From: Pseudomonadota bacterium
GTDB lineage: Bacteria > Chloroflexota > UBA6077 > JAJPGT01
NCBI GenBank assembly: GCA_021325655.1
Contig: JAJPGT010000099.1
Coordinates: 62,001-126,000 of the forward strand
Direction: 5' to 3'
Length of the DNA stretch: 64,000 nt
Numbering within the stretch: position 1 is the first letter of the stretch; each line of letters opens with the position of its first letter. Under the pieces are notes generated by a model that had not been told where the DNA came from, made no database searches, and saw only the letters and a list, made by a program, of their open reading frames with translations. Below, one piece after another: positions 19,574 through 29,254 of the stretch. Made by a program: the position numbers and the translations under genes.

Positions 19574-21904
19574 TCAGCCGACGCGTTGGACGAGCCCAGC
19601 GAGGAGCCGCTGCGCGGCCTCCTTCCCCAGCGGGCCCACCTCGTTGAGTGGGCCGGCACAGGAGGGGCAGCCGCTCTGGCAGGCGCAGTCGCGGGCGAGG
19701 TCGAGCGCCGCCTGGTACAGCTCCCGCCGCAGCGCGAACAGCCGCTCCGAGAAGCCGACACCCGCGGGAATCTTCTCATACAAGAACACCGTGGGCAGGC
19801 CGGTGAAGGGCGCGCGGATCTCCTGCACCACTCCCAGGTCGCGCGGGTCGCACATCAGGAACAGCGGCGCGACGCCCAGGAGCAGGTTCGCCAGCCCGCG
19901 CAGGCCGGATTGCAGCGCCTCGCGGCCGAGCGGGGCGGTGAGGCGCTCCGGCAGCGCCAGCCAGAACCCGTGGCTGTGGAAGCTCTCCTCTGGCAGGTGG
20001 ATCTTGCCCCAGCCCAGATTCTCGTGCGTGTCGAACTTGATCTTCTTGAAGATCGTCGCCAGGTAGCTCACCGCCACCTCGCCATGTGCTCCGGGCGTGT
20101 CGCCCCCGGGCGCCGCGTCGAACACGTCGAGCACCTTCAGGTCCACTGCCAGATTGGCGTCGGTGTAGTAGTCCACATCCACCCGGCGCACGTAGGCCTT
20201 CTTCTGCTCCCAGTCCAGCCGCTCCACCTGGTACTGCACCCCGCCGTGCAGGTAGATCGCCTCCTCGTGCAGCAGGGTGGGAACCGAAATGCGGTCCATC
20301 TCCCCGATCACCCGGGCGCCGTCGGTCTGGTCGACGATCACGAAGTTGTCGATGCTGGCGCTGCGCAGGCTGATCGCCTCGGCCGGGAACGACTCGCTCG
20401 ACCAGTGCCAGCGGCCACCGCTAGGGTGCAGCACTCCCTCCTGGGCCAGGTGCTCCAGCACCGCTCCCGTCGCCGCTGCGCCACCGAACGTGTCGCCACT
20501 GGCAAACGGCAGCTCGAACGCGGCGCACTTGACGTGATTGGCGAGAATGACCGCGTTGTCCGGGTTTACCAGGCCGCTTTCGGGCGAGCGGGAGAAGAAG
20601 TAATCGGGGTGGGTGACGATGAACTGGTCGAGCGGCGACGAGGTGGCGACCAGGATGGCGAGCGAGGCGCCGTCGCGCCGGCCCACTCGGCCCATCTGCT
20701 GCCAGGCGCTGGCGATGGAGCCCGGGTAGCCGCACAGCACCGCCGCCTCCAGCCCGCCGATGTCGATCCCGAGCTCGAGGGCGTTGGTGGCGACTACTCC
20801 CTGGATCGCCCCGCTGCGCAGGCCGCGCTCGATCTCCCGCCGCTCCAGCGGCAGGTAGCCGCCACGGTAGCCGCGGACCAGGTCGGCCGGGCGCTTGTCC
20901 TGCTGCATCGCCTCACGCAGGTAGCTTAGCAGCACTTCCACCACCAGCCGGCTGCGGGCGAACACGATCGTCTGCAGCCGCTCCCGCAGCAGCAGGCTGG
21001 CGAGGCGGCGGCTGGCAAGCAGGGAGCTCTGGCGGATGCCGAGCTGCCAGTTGACCACGGGCGGGTTGTAGAACAGGACGTGCTTTTCGCCACTCGGGGC
21101 GCCGCTGCGGTCCACCAGTACCACCTGCTCGTGGATGATCTGCTCCGCCAGCTCGGCCGGGTTCGCGATCGTTGCTGAGCAGCAGATGAAGCGCGGGTTG
21201 GAGCCGTACCACTGGCATAGACGACGCAGCCGGCGCAGGACGTTCGCCAGGTGGCTGCCGAAAACGCCGCGATACTGGTGGAGCTCGTCGACGACGACGT
21301 AGCGGAGATTTTCGAATAGCTTGACCCACTTGGTATGATGCGGGAGAATACCCGTATGGAGCATGTCCGGGTTGGTCACGACGATGTGGCCAGCAGCTCT
21401 GACCGCCCGGCGGGCGCTTGCTGAGGTGTCGCCGTCATAGGTGAACGTCTTGACATCGGCCCCGGTCGCCTCGACCAGCCCGTACAGTTCGGCCAGTTGA
21501 TCCTGCGCTAGCGCCTTGGTGGGAAACAGGTACAGCGCCCGCGCGGCGGGGTCCCGCAGGACCGCGTCGAGCACCGGCAGGTTGTAGCAGAGTGTCTTGC
21601 CCGAAGCGGTGGGAGTGACGACCGCCACGTGGCGGCCGGAGAGGGTATGCTCGATCGCCTCCGCCTGGTGGCTGTAGAGCCGGTGGATCCCCCGCGCCGC
21701 CAACGCCTGGCCGAGGTGCGGGTGCAGCGCCCGAGGAAGATCGGCATACTGCGCCGGGCGGGCGGGCAGGTGCCGGTGCGCGGTGATGCAGCCACGATGG
21801 TCGGGGGAGGCCAGCAGGTAGTCGACCAGCGCCGTGACGTCCACGCAGCCTCCGGTTGCTCTCCCAGCGGCTGACGCCGCTTCGCGTGCAGGGTCTGGCA
21901 GCAT
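19574..21904 (-). CDS. mrfA: DEAD/DEAH helicase with DUF1998, MrfA/YprA-like
   Basis: 776 aa; TPTASGKTLCYNLPVLDAVL, DELHQYRGVFGSHLANVLRRL, CSATIANPAELAE, MGRVGRRDGAS; C-terminal Cys motif CACQSGCPSCAG. Confidence 0.9.
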   Translation of the reverse strand: MLPDPAREAASAAGRATGGCVDVTALVDYLLASPDHRGCITAHRHLPARPAQYADLPRALHPHLGQALAARGIHRLYSHQAEAIEHTLSGRHVAVVTPTASGKTLCYNLPVLDAVLRDPAARALYLFPTKALAQDQLAELYGLVEATGADVKTFTYDGDTSASARRAVRAAGHIVVTNPDMLHTGILPHHTKWVKLFENLRYVVVDELHQYRGVFGSHLANVLRRLRRLCQWYGSNPRFICCSATIANPAELAEQIIHEQVVLVDRSGAPSGEKHVLFYNPPVVNWQLGIRQSSLLASRRLASLLLRERLQTIVFARSRLVVEVLLSYLREAMQQDKRPADLVRGYRGGYLPLERREIERGLRSGAIQGVVATNALELGIDIGGLEAAVLCGYPGSIASAWQQMGRVGRRDGASLAILVATSSPLDQFIVTHPDYFFSRSPESGLVNPDNAVILANHVKCAAFELPFASGDTFGGAAATGAVLEHLAQEGVLHPSGGRWHWSSESFPAEAISLRSASIDNFVIVDQTDGARVIGEMDRISVPTLLHEEAIYLHGGVQYQVERLDWEQKKAYVRRVDVDYYTDANLAVDLKVLDVFDAAPGGDTPGAHGEVAVSYLATIFKKIKFDTHENLGWGKIHLPEESFHSHGFWLALPERLTAPLGREALQSGLRGLANLLLGVAPLFLMCDPRDLGVVQEIRAPFTGLPTVFLYEKIPAGVGFSERLFALRRELYQAALDLARDCACQSGCPSCAGPLNEVGPLGKEAAQRLLAGLVQRVG

Positions 21905-22144
21905 CTGGGCACCCGACCCCGGTATCGGCCGCCTAGAACACCTGTGCGAGCGGCATGCTAGGCGCCGGGACAGGGCAGTGTCAACCGCCCCGCCGCAGCG
22001 GCCGGTTGCTCGGCGGTCGCGACCCGAGCTCCACGCGGTCTGACAGTCGAGCTGTCACAGGGGCTCTGTACCATCCAAGGCATTCCTAGTTCACATTCCC
22101 GATCCGCCCCAAGCGAGCAGCAACCAAGGAGGGGCGTTGGCCGT

Positions 22145-22915
22145 ATGCAGGAGCACCGGCGGGGTCCGAAATACCTGGCTGTGCGCGAGATGCTGCTCGA
22201 GCTGCTGGATGGCATGGTCTATCCGCCCGGATCGCAGCTCCCATCTGAAACCGAGCTGGCGGACCAGTTTCGCGTGAGTCGAGTCGTCGTGCGCGAAGCG
22301 CTCCGCTCTTTAGAGGACGAAGGGCGCGTCACTCGCCGCCACGGAACCGGCACGTTCGTGAACGCCGCCCTGCCCCAGCTACGTAGCCGGCTCGACCTGA
22401 ACGTCACGGTGAGCGAGATTATCCGCGCCAACGGCCGCCAGCCCGGGAATCGCCTGGTTGAGTGGGTGACCGCGCAAGCCGACCTGGTCACCGCGAACCG
22501 GCTGCGGATCTCCCGGGGGGCGCTGGTGGTGACGCTGCGCCGGGTACGGACTGCCGACGGGCACCCGGTGGTGTACTCGGAGGACACAGTCCCACAAGCC
22601 TTGCTGGGCGAGCTGGGCGAGGTGCAGTTGCGCGGCGGCTCGCTGTACGAGTTCCTGCAGCAGGAGCGGGGGCAGGTGCTGACCCACGCCCAGGCCCGGC
22701 TGCTGCCCACCCACGCGGGCCCCGACATTGGGCGGAAGCTCGGTGTGCCGGAGACGGCAATGCTGCTGCTGATCGAGCAGATCGATCTGAATCAGCACCA
22801 CGAGCCGATTCTTTACACCCGTCTGTACTTCCTGCACGGAGCGTTCGAATTCACCCTGCAACGACGGCGGGGCACCGTCGAGGAGCTGCAGCAGGCCATC
22901 GCGGAGCCCTGGTAG
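22145..22915 (+). CDS. GntR family regulator with UTRA domain
   Basis: PGSQLPSETELADQFRVSRVVVREALRSLEDEGRVTRRHGTGTFV plus UTRA-like C-terminus. Confidence 0.92.
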   Translation: MQEHRRGPKYLAVREMLLELLDGMVYPPGSQLPSETELADQFRVSRVVVREALRSLEDEGRVTRRHGTGTFVNAALPQLRSRLDLNVTVSEIIRANGRQPGNRLVEWVTAQADLVTANRLRISRGALVVTLRRVRTADGHPVVYSEDTVPQALLGELGEVQLRGGSLYEFLQQERGQVLTHAQARLLPTHAGPDIGRKLGVPETAMLLLIEQIDLNQHHEPILYTRLYFLHGAFEFTLQRRRGTVEELQQAIAEPW

Positions 22916-23113
22916 GCGACACCAGCGTCCCGCGGCCGGGGGAACGAGCGCGGCGCAGCAGAGGCGCGCCCCTGTCTGACGCGGGCGGCTGCAACTCGCC
23001 CCGCTTCGACGCGCCCCCTCTACAGGTTGGCGCGGGGCGGGCGAATCACTCCTTCAGCGTTGGCGCGTCCACTTCTGGACGCCCGACCCGAGTTCACCAC
23101 AGGGAACAGTACG

Positions 23114-25195
23114 GTGTCGCACGCGCGCCCACGCCGGCCAGTATCACATCGCTGGCTCTTCGACGCCGTGGCGGCCGGGACAGCCGCGGCCGCGCTGACC
23201 GCCGCCGCCATCGGCGTGATGGAGCTGGCCCCGGCCCTCGGATTTGCCTATCCCTTCGTCTTGCTCCCACTGCTGTTTGTCGGGCCGCTGGCCGCACGCC
23301 GACCGTCGCCGCCCGCCTGGCGAGTGGGCCTGGCCGGCCTGATCGCCGGAACGCTCGCCGCGGTGGCGGCGACCACCCTGCTTGCGGTCGCGGCGAGCTG
23401 GCTGGGTGACGGCAAGTTCGCCCTGATCGGGGCGGCGTCGGCTCCGCCGATGCCCGCGCTCCCGCGGCCCACGCTGGCCAGCTTCCTCAGTTGGCCGCAG
23501 CAGGACGTCCTGCTGCTGGAGCCGCCGCTAGCGGCGATTCTGGCGCTCCTGTATGGCCACCTGGTGGCCAGCCCGCACCGCGGGCTGCAGGGCTGGCTCC
23601 GCCAGGTCCTGGCGCGGGCCCGGGTCCCGGTGCGAACCAAGCTCGGGCTCGCGTTTATCCTCCTCGGGCTGCTGACGCTCGGCACCGCCTGGATGGGCTT
23701 CGGGGCGCTGGAGGACATCCACCTGCGCGGGCACTACCTGCAGCTCGTTGCCGACTGGCAGGGACACGTGGACGACCTCGGGCAGCTCCTGGCACAGACA
23801 GAAGCGATCAGCGCCCAGCCGCTGCCGGCCGACGTCCGCCAGGCACAGCTCGCGCCGCTCGTCGCGCGACGTGTGGAGCTGGTACGCCACCTGCGCGAAG
23901 CAACGAGCCATGACAAGGTAACAGTCTCCCCCTCGGCCGCGCTGGCGCTGGCGCAGCAGTACCGCCCGTTCGTGGACGCGCTAGAGGCGGCGATGGCACG
24001 CCACGCCGCGCTGGTGGGCCAGCTCGCACCAGGGGCGACGGCCACCGACAACGGCGCGCTGCTCGATGCCGAGCGGCAGGCGGAATCCGCGCTGCAGCGA
24101 CTCCAGTCGGCACTTCAGGACGATCTGAAGAACGACCTGGACGAGACCGACCTGGTGCACCATACCAACCTGATCGCGATCCTCGGGCTGGTGGCGCTGG
24201 CCGGGCTGCTCACGCTCGTCATCTCCGGCGCGATGGCCGACGCACTGACCGAGCCGCTCGCCGCCGCTGGCGTTCACCTGGGCCGGCTCGCTCGGGGCGA
24301 CTTCTCTGGCCGGCTCGCGGTGGCCAACGGCGACGAGCTAGGGCGACTATCCAGGGAGCTGAACCGCGTTACCGCCGAGCTGGACCGCCTGTACCAGGTG
24401 GAGCGCGCCGGGCGGACCGCAGCGGAGCAGCTTGCCGAGCGGGAGCGCAGCCTGGCCATGGCGAAGGAGTTCTGGGCCCACACGATCGTCCACGATCTGC
24501 GCGGCCCGCTCACGGTCATCGACGGCTTCGCCGAGCTGCTCGCGTGCGGGCGGCTGGGTGCGCTCAGTCCCGGGCAGCTCGACGCCGCCACCCACGTGCG
24601 GGAGGCAGCATCGCACCTCCTGGTGCTCGTCCAGGATATTCTCGACATCTTCCGGCTGGAGCAGTCGAGACTGCCGCTCGTGCTCCAGCCCCTTTCCTGC
24701 CGCGAGCTGCTGCGCCAGACAGCGGAGGCGACCGGCCAGCCGGGCCGGCGCCCGGTGGAGCTCGACGTACACGAGCCCGACCCGGCCCAGCCGCTCCTGG
24801 TGGAAGCGGACCAGCGCCTGCTGCTGCGGGCGCTGGAGAACCTGGTGCACAACGCCTTCAAGCACGCTGGCGAGCAGGCCCGGGTGGTGCTGTCGGCCCG
24901 GCCGGGGCCCGATGGGCTCGTGCTCTTCGCCGTGGACGACGACGGGCCGGGCATCCCGGCCGACCACCGGGCGCTCGTCTTCGAGCCATTCACCCAAGGG
25001 GTGGGGGCCCGCCAGGGCGCTGGTCTGGGACTTACCTTCTGTCGGCTGATGGCCGAGCGGCACGGGGGCCGGGTCTGGGCCGAAGCGAGCCCCCTGGGCG
25101 GGGCGCGCATCTGTCTCGCGCTGCCCGCCTCGCTCGCTCGCCCCACCAGGCCTGCGGAGCCCCCGGCGCTGGCGGTGGCGCCTGGTGGTCGCTAG
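23114..25195 (+). CDS. Membrane sensor histidine kinase (HAMP, HisKA, HATPase)
   Basis: N-terminal TM segments; H-box WAHTIVHDLRGPLTVIDGFAELL; N-box LENLVHNAFKHAG; VDDDGPGIPADH; GAGLGLTFCRLMAERHGGRVWA. Likely GTG start near 23114. Confidence 0.88.
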   Translation: MSHARPRRPVSHRWLFDAVAAGTAAAALTAAAIGVMELAPALGFAYPFVLLPLLFVGPLAARRPSPPAWRVGLAGLIAGTLAAVAATTLLAVAASWLGDGKFALIGAASAPPMPALPRPTLASFLSWPQQDVLLLEPPLAAILALLYGHLVASPHRGLQGWLRQVLARARVPVRTKLGLAFILLGLLTLGTAWMGFGALEDIHLRGHYLQLVADWQGHVDDLGQLLAQTEAISAQPLPADVRQAQLAPLVARRVELVRHLREATSHDKVTVSPSAALALAQQYRPFVDALEAAMARHAALVGQLAPGATATDNGALLDAERQAESALQRLQSALQDDLKNDLDETDLVHHTNLIAILGLVALAGLLTLVISGAMADALTEPLAAAGVHLGRLARGDFSGRLAVANGDELGRLSRELNRVTAELDRLYQVERAGRTAAEQLAERERSLAMAKEFWAHTIVHDLRGPLTVIDGFAELLACGRLGALSPGQLDAATHVREAASHLLVLVQDILDIFRLEQSRLPLVLQPLSCRELLRQTAEATGQPGRRPVELDVHEPDPAQPLLVEADQRLLLRALENLVHNAFKHAGEQARVVLSARPGPDGLVLFAVDDDGPGIPADHRALVFEPFTQGVGARQGAGLGLTFCRLMAERHGGRVWAEASPLGGARICLALPASLARPTRPAEPPALAVAPGGR

Positions 25196-25340
25196 CAGCC
25201 GGGCCGCGTTCCTGGGCGCCGCGGGTTTCGCCGCGTGGGAGCCGGCGGCCCGGAAGGGTGACTGCGATGGGGGCGAGGCGGTCCGTCGGGGCAGTACCGA
25301 TCTGCCCGGTCGTTCATTGCCTTCTGGCGAGCTGTTTGCT

Positions 25341-25955
25341 ATGCTCCCGGTTCACATGCTACCTGTTGCTGTTGCTGCCCTCGCGATTGGCGTGCTCGCC
25401 GGTTCGCTCCGGGGCGGCAGTCTCTCCCGCCTCCAGCTCCTGCGCGTCCGCCACGCCTGGCTGGTTGCGATCGCCTTCGGCGTCCAGGTGCTGCTGTTCG
25501 TCGGTCCGCTGGGCGTCTGGCTGGGCGACGGGGTGGCGCCGGTGCTGATGGCGACCAACCTGGCGCTGCTGCTCATGGTGGCGCTGAACCTGCACCTGCC
25601 CGGGCTCAAGCTTATTGGACTGGGGCTGGCGGCGAACACACTGGTCATGCTACTGAATGGTGGCTACATGCCCGTCTCCGAACCGGCGCTACGTGCAGCC
25701 GGACTGGACTGGCGGGTGGATCAGCTCGCGGCCCAGGGCCACAGCGACAAGTCGCGGTTGGTCGATGCGACCACCCGCCTGCCTGTGCTTGGGGACGTGA
25801 TTCCCGTGCCTCCGATCAACAAAGTGCTCAGTATCGGCGACCTGCTTGTCGCGGCCGGGGCGGCCTGGCTCCTGGCAGCAGGAATGACCCTCCGCTCATC
25901 CCCATCTCAAACGACACCAATGGCGGTGTCTACCAACGACGGGAGGTTCGTGTGA
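25341..25955 (+). CDS. DUF5317 family membrane protein
   Basis: MLPVHMLPVAVAALAIGVLAGSLRGGSLSRLQLLRVRHAWLVAIAFGVQVLLF...LMLLNGGYMPVS-like; true start could be ATG at 25356. Confidence 0.75.
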   Translation: MLPVHMLPVAVAALAIGVLAGSLRGGSLSRLQLLRVRHAWLVAIAFGVQVLLFVGPLGVWLGDGVAPVLMATNLALLLMVALNLHLPGLKLIGLGLAANTLVMLLNGGYMPVSEPALRAAGLDWRVDQLAAQGHSDKSRLVDATTRLPVLGDVIPVPPINKVLSIGDLLVAAGAAWLLAAGMTLRSSPSQTTPMAVSTNDGRFV

Positions 25956-26131
25956 CACTGGACGACCGATTGGTTCAGTGCCGTGAGTGCGGCGATAGCT
26001 TTGTGTTCAGCGCTGGCGAGCAAGAGCTGCTGGCAGTCCGTGGTGCGAGCGGGGCTCCGGCGCTCTGTCCCCGCTGCCGGCGGCCGAGCACGCTGGCAAA
26101 GAGTCAGGAGGAGTTCGGGCCGGGCGCGTGA
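25952..26131 (+). CDS. Zinc-ribbon microprotein (59 aa)
   Basis: VTLDDRLVQCRECGDSFVFSAGEQELLAVRGASGAPALCPRCRRPSTLAKSQEEFGPGA*; two CxxC motifs; 4-nt GTGA overlap with upstream stop; absent from ORF track. Confidence 0.75.
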   Translation: MTLDDRLVQCRECGDSFVFSAGEQELLAVRGASGAPALCPRCRRPSTLAKSQEEFGPGA

Positions 26132-26170
26132 GCGTCCGGCCGGTCCTCCAGCCGCCCGGCGTCGGGCGGC

Positions 26171-27553
26171 TCACCCCTGGGTGCCGGCGAGCACCTGCTC
26201 GCGCTGGTGCCGTGCCTCGTCGTAGTAGTCTGCCGCGGTCAGCCCGGTGCGCGCGCTGCGAACCAGCGCCAGGTCGTGCCGCAGCCGCGGCTCCAGGTCC
26301 CCGGCGCCCGCCTCACGGGCAAGGGCGACGGCCTGCACCGCGTAAGCCAGCGCGGTGCGCGGCTCCAGCCGGCTAACATCCTCCCAGTAGTAGGCGTCGC
26401 TCACCTGCATCGCCTGGCCGTAGTATTGCGCCGCCAGGAGCTTCAGCATCGCCGCCTCGTCTTCGGTCGTCAGCGGCCGGGCCGCGTGCTCGGCGAGAAA
26501 CGCGGCCGGAGCATCGCCGAGCAGCAGGCCAATCGACGCGTCACGCGCCCGCCAGAAATCCTTCAGCCGCCCCTCGGCCCGCTGCTCGCAGGCGGCATCC
26601 AGCGCCCGGCCGAGCCGATCCAGCGCCGCGCGCAGGGCGGACTTCCAGCTCGAATCGCCCTCCGTGCAGGGGCAGCCGGTGGACCAGCGCGCCACGCCGT
26701 GCAGACAGGACCACGAGGTGCGGTCTCGTACCTCGACGGTGTCCCGGGCTGGAAACAGCCGCAGGTAGTCCGCCGGCGTGGCGGGGTGGTAGCCGTGCAG
26801 TGGTGCTTCGTGCTCAAGCAGGAGCCGTAGCCAGTGCTCGCGCCCGCGCTGGTGGTGGCCGTACAGCTCGCCGTCGCTGGCGATCAGCAGCAGCCGCTCC
26901 TCCGCCCGCTGGCCGTCCCGCCGCTCCGCCAGCTTGATCTGCACAAAGCGCTTTGCGTCCTCCGTCGCCCATGGATCGAACGAGACGCTGCCTGAGAGCC
27001 AGGCGTCGAAGAACAGCACCGTAATCCAGCGCTGCTCGCTCGTCTGCACCCGGTAGGCACGCGTGGTGTCGATCCCGCTCTGGGTGGCCTGCCATGGCGC
27101 CAGGATGGTGTACTCGATCCCCGCCGCGGCCAGCACGTCCAGCGTCTCCAGGTCGGCGGCCGTTTCCGGGAGCCACATCCCGCGCGGCGCGCGGCCGAAG
27201 CGCCGCTGGAAGTCGACGATCCCCCAGTACACCTGGGTGCGCTTGTCCCGTAGTGGCGCCAGGGGCAGGATTGTGTGGTTGTACGCTTGCGCCATCGCGG
27301 TCTTGCGTCCCTGGCGGACGATCCCGCGATGGATCGCCCGAGCGTAGCGCTGGAGCCACCGTGCCAGCGTGGGGCCGAGGTCGAATGACAGGCGGGCGAA
27401 GTTGCCCAGCGCCACGTTCGGCCCGTAGCACTCGGCGGTAATGCGCTGGTTCCAGTCATGATAGGGCGCGGCGCTCGCCTCGCGCGGCACCCGCCCGGTG
27501 AATGGGTTCTCACGGGGCGGCTGGTAGAAGTGCCCGTGTACGATGAGCTGCAC
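26171..27553 (-). CDS. Glycoside hydrolase family 57 protein with DUF3536-like C-terminus
   Basis: VQLIVHGHFYQPPRENPFTG...YNHTILPLAPLRDKRTQVYWGIVDFQRRFGRAPRGMWLPETAADLETLDVLAAAGI. Confidence 0.85.
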   Translation of the reverse strand: MQLIVHGHFYQPPRENPFTGRVPREASAAPYHDWNQRITAECYGPNVALGNFARLSFDLGPTLARWLQRYARAIHRGIVRQGRKTAMAQAYNHTILPLAPLRDKRTQVYWGIVDFQRRFGRAPRGMWLPETAADLETLDVLAAAGIEYTILAPWQATQSGIDTTRAYRVQTSEQRWITVLFFDAWLSGSVSFDPWATEDAKRFVQIKLAERRDGQRAEERLLLIASDGELYGHHQRGREHWLRLLLEHEAPLHGYHPATPADYLRLFPARDTVEVRDRTSWSCLHGVARWSTGCPCTEGDSSWKSALRAALDRLGRALDAACEQRAEGRLKDFWRARDASIGLLLGDAPAAFLAEHAARPLTTEDEAAMLKLLAAQYYGQAMQVSDAYYWEDVSRLEPRTALAYAVQAVALAREAGAGDLEPRLRHDLALVRSARTGLTAADYYDEARHQREQVLAGTQG

Positions 27554-27811
27554 GCACCCCCCAGGCGACCGATGAGCAAGCTGGCCCGCGTCGCCGACTC
27601 CGCGCGTGGCCTTGCCCACGCGAGCCAGAGCGCCTGTCGGATGGACGAACCGACATGTCAGCGCACGCCCGGCCAGCTCGCAGAGGACGTACCGCCAATA
27701 CTTGAGTTCGGCTGGCTCACTCTAGCGCGTAGAGGCGCAACGGAGCCAGAAACAGCACAGCCCGATCGGGCAGGCCGAGCGGACCGTTTGGAGAGGGGCC
27801 TATCCCTCTGG

Positions 27812-29254
27812 TTAACGCGGCTCGCGGCTATGATAGTCTACGGCATCGGCATACAGCCGTTCGTACTGTTTGGCCGACGCCGTCCACGACAGGTCGCGCT
27901 GCATCCCCCGCCGTACCAGCCCCTGCCACACCTCGGGCTGCCGGAACACCTCGCTCGCCCGCAGGAGTGTCCGGCGCAGCGCCTCGGGGGTGTACTCTCG
28001 GAACACGAACCCGGTGCCGTGATCGCCACGCTCGTCGAGGTCCGCCACGGTATCGACCAGGCCGCCGGTGGCTCGGACCAGCGGCACGGTGCCGTAGCGT
28101 AGTGCGATGAGCTGGCCCAGCCCGCATGGCTCGAAGCGTGAGGGCATCAGGAACAGATCGGCGCCGGCGTAGATCCGCTCGGCCAGCGCGGCATCGAAGG
28201 TCAGGTACGCCGCGAAGCGGTCCGGGAAGCGCCGCGCCAGGTCCGCGAAGAACCGTTCGTAGCGCTCGTCACCGGTGCCGAGCAGGACCATCTGGAACGC
28301 GCCAGCGGCGAGTAGCTCCGGCAGCGCTGCCTGCACCAGGTCCAGCCCCTTCTGATCGAACAGCCGGCTGACCATCCCGACGAGCATCTCGTCCGGGACG
28401 ACCGGGAAACCGGCTTCGCGCTGGAGCGTGGCTTTGTCGACCGCCTTGCCGCTCAGGTCAGCGGCAGAATAGCGCGCAGCGATGCGCGTATCCGTCGCCG
28501 GGTCGAACACCTCGTAGTCGATCCCGTTGGTGATTCCGAACAGGCGGTCGCGGCGCGAGCGGAGCAGAGCATCCACTCCTTCGCCATACTCAGGCGTCAG
28601 GATCTCGCGTGCATAGGTCTCGCTGACGGTATTCACCGCGTCGGCATAGACCACCGCGAGCGCCAGGGTGCTGTGCAGGTCCACCCCGGCGCACGGCACC
28701 GCCACCACCTGCTGTGGAACGACGTCGAAGCGGCGTCGGAAATCCTCGTCAAACCAGCCCTGAAACGCCAGGTTGTGGATGGTGAATACGCTTGCGGCGT
28801 CGCCGAAGAACGGATCGTTGCGCAGGGTCAGGTGCAGCCAGGCCGGAATGATCGCGGTGTGCCAGTCGTGGGTATGAACCAGGTCGGGGCGCCAGCCAAG
28901 CGCCCGGACGCCCTCCAGCGCCGCCCGGGAGAAGAACACATAGCGGTCCAGGTCGTCCTGGTAGCCGTAGATGCGCTCACGGTTCAGCAGCCGCTCGTTG
29001 CCGACCAGATACAGGGGCACGTCGTGCAGATCGCCTTCGAACAGCTCGCAGCGCTCCGGGCCCCGGTCGGAGCGCGCCTCGAACACAAGACCGAGGCTCC
29101 GCACCACCGGGACAAGCCCGGCATGGCGCGGGAGCATCAGGCGGACATCGTGCCCAAGCGCCCGCAGGGCACGCGGGAGCCCGGCGGCGACGTCCGCCAG
29201 CCCGCCGACCTTCGCCAGCGGCGCAACCTCCGCCGCGACGAACAGCACTCTCAC
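27812..29254 (-). CDS. glgA: Glycogen synthase GlgA (GT5)
   Basis: MRVLFVAAEVAPLAKVGGLADVAAGLPRALRALGHDVRLMLP; VHTHDWHTAIIPAWL; SRFEPCGLGQLIALRYGTVPLVRATGGLVDTV. Confidence 0.95.
   Translation of the reverse strand: MRVLFVAAEVAPLAKVGGLADVAAGLPRALRALGHDVRLMLPRHAGLVPVVRSLGLVFEARSDRGPERCELFEGDLHDVPLYLVGNERLLNRERIYGYQDDLDRYVFFSRAALEGVRALGWRPDLVHTHDWHTAIIPAWLHLTLRNDPFFGDAASVFTIHNLAFQGWFDEDFRRRFDVVPQQVVAVPCAGVDLHSTLALAVVYADAVNTVSETYAREILTPEYGEGVDALLRSRRDRLFGITNGIDYEVFDPATDTRIAARYSAADLSGKAVDKATLQREAGFPVVPDEMLVGMVSRLFDQKGLDLVQAALPELLAAGAFQMVLLGTGDERYERFFADLARRFPDRFAAYLTFDAALAERIYAGADLFLMPSRFEPCGLGQLIALRYGTVPLVRATGGLVDTVADLDERGDHGTGFVFREYTPEALRRTLLRASEVFRQPEVWQGLVRRGMQRDLSWTASAKQYERLYADAVDYHSREPR

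Noticed and set aside
19508-20929. 473-aa plus-strand ORF
   Set aside because: Antisense to the MrfA-like helicase, which has clear motifs
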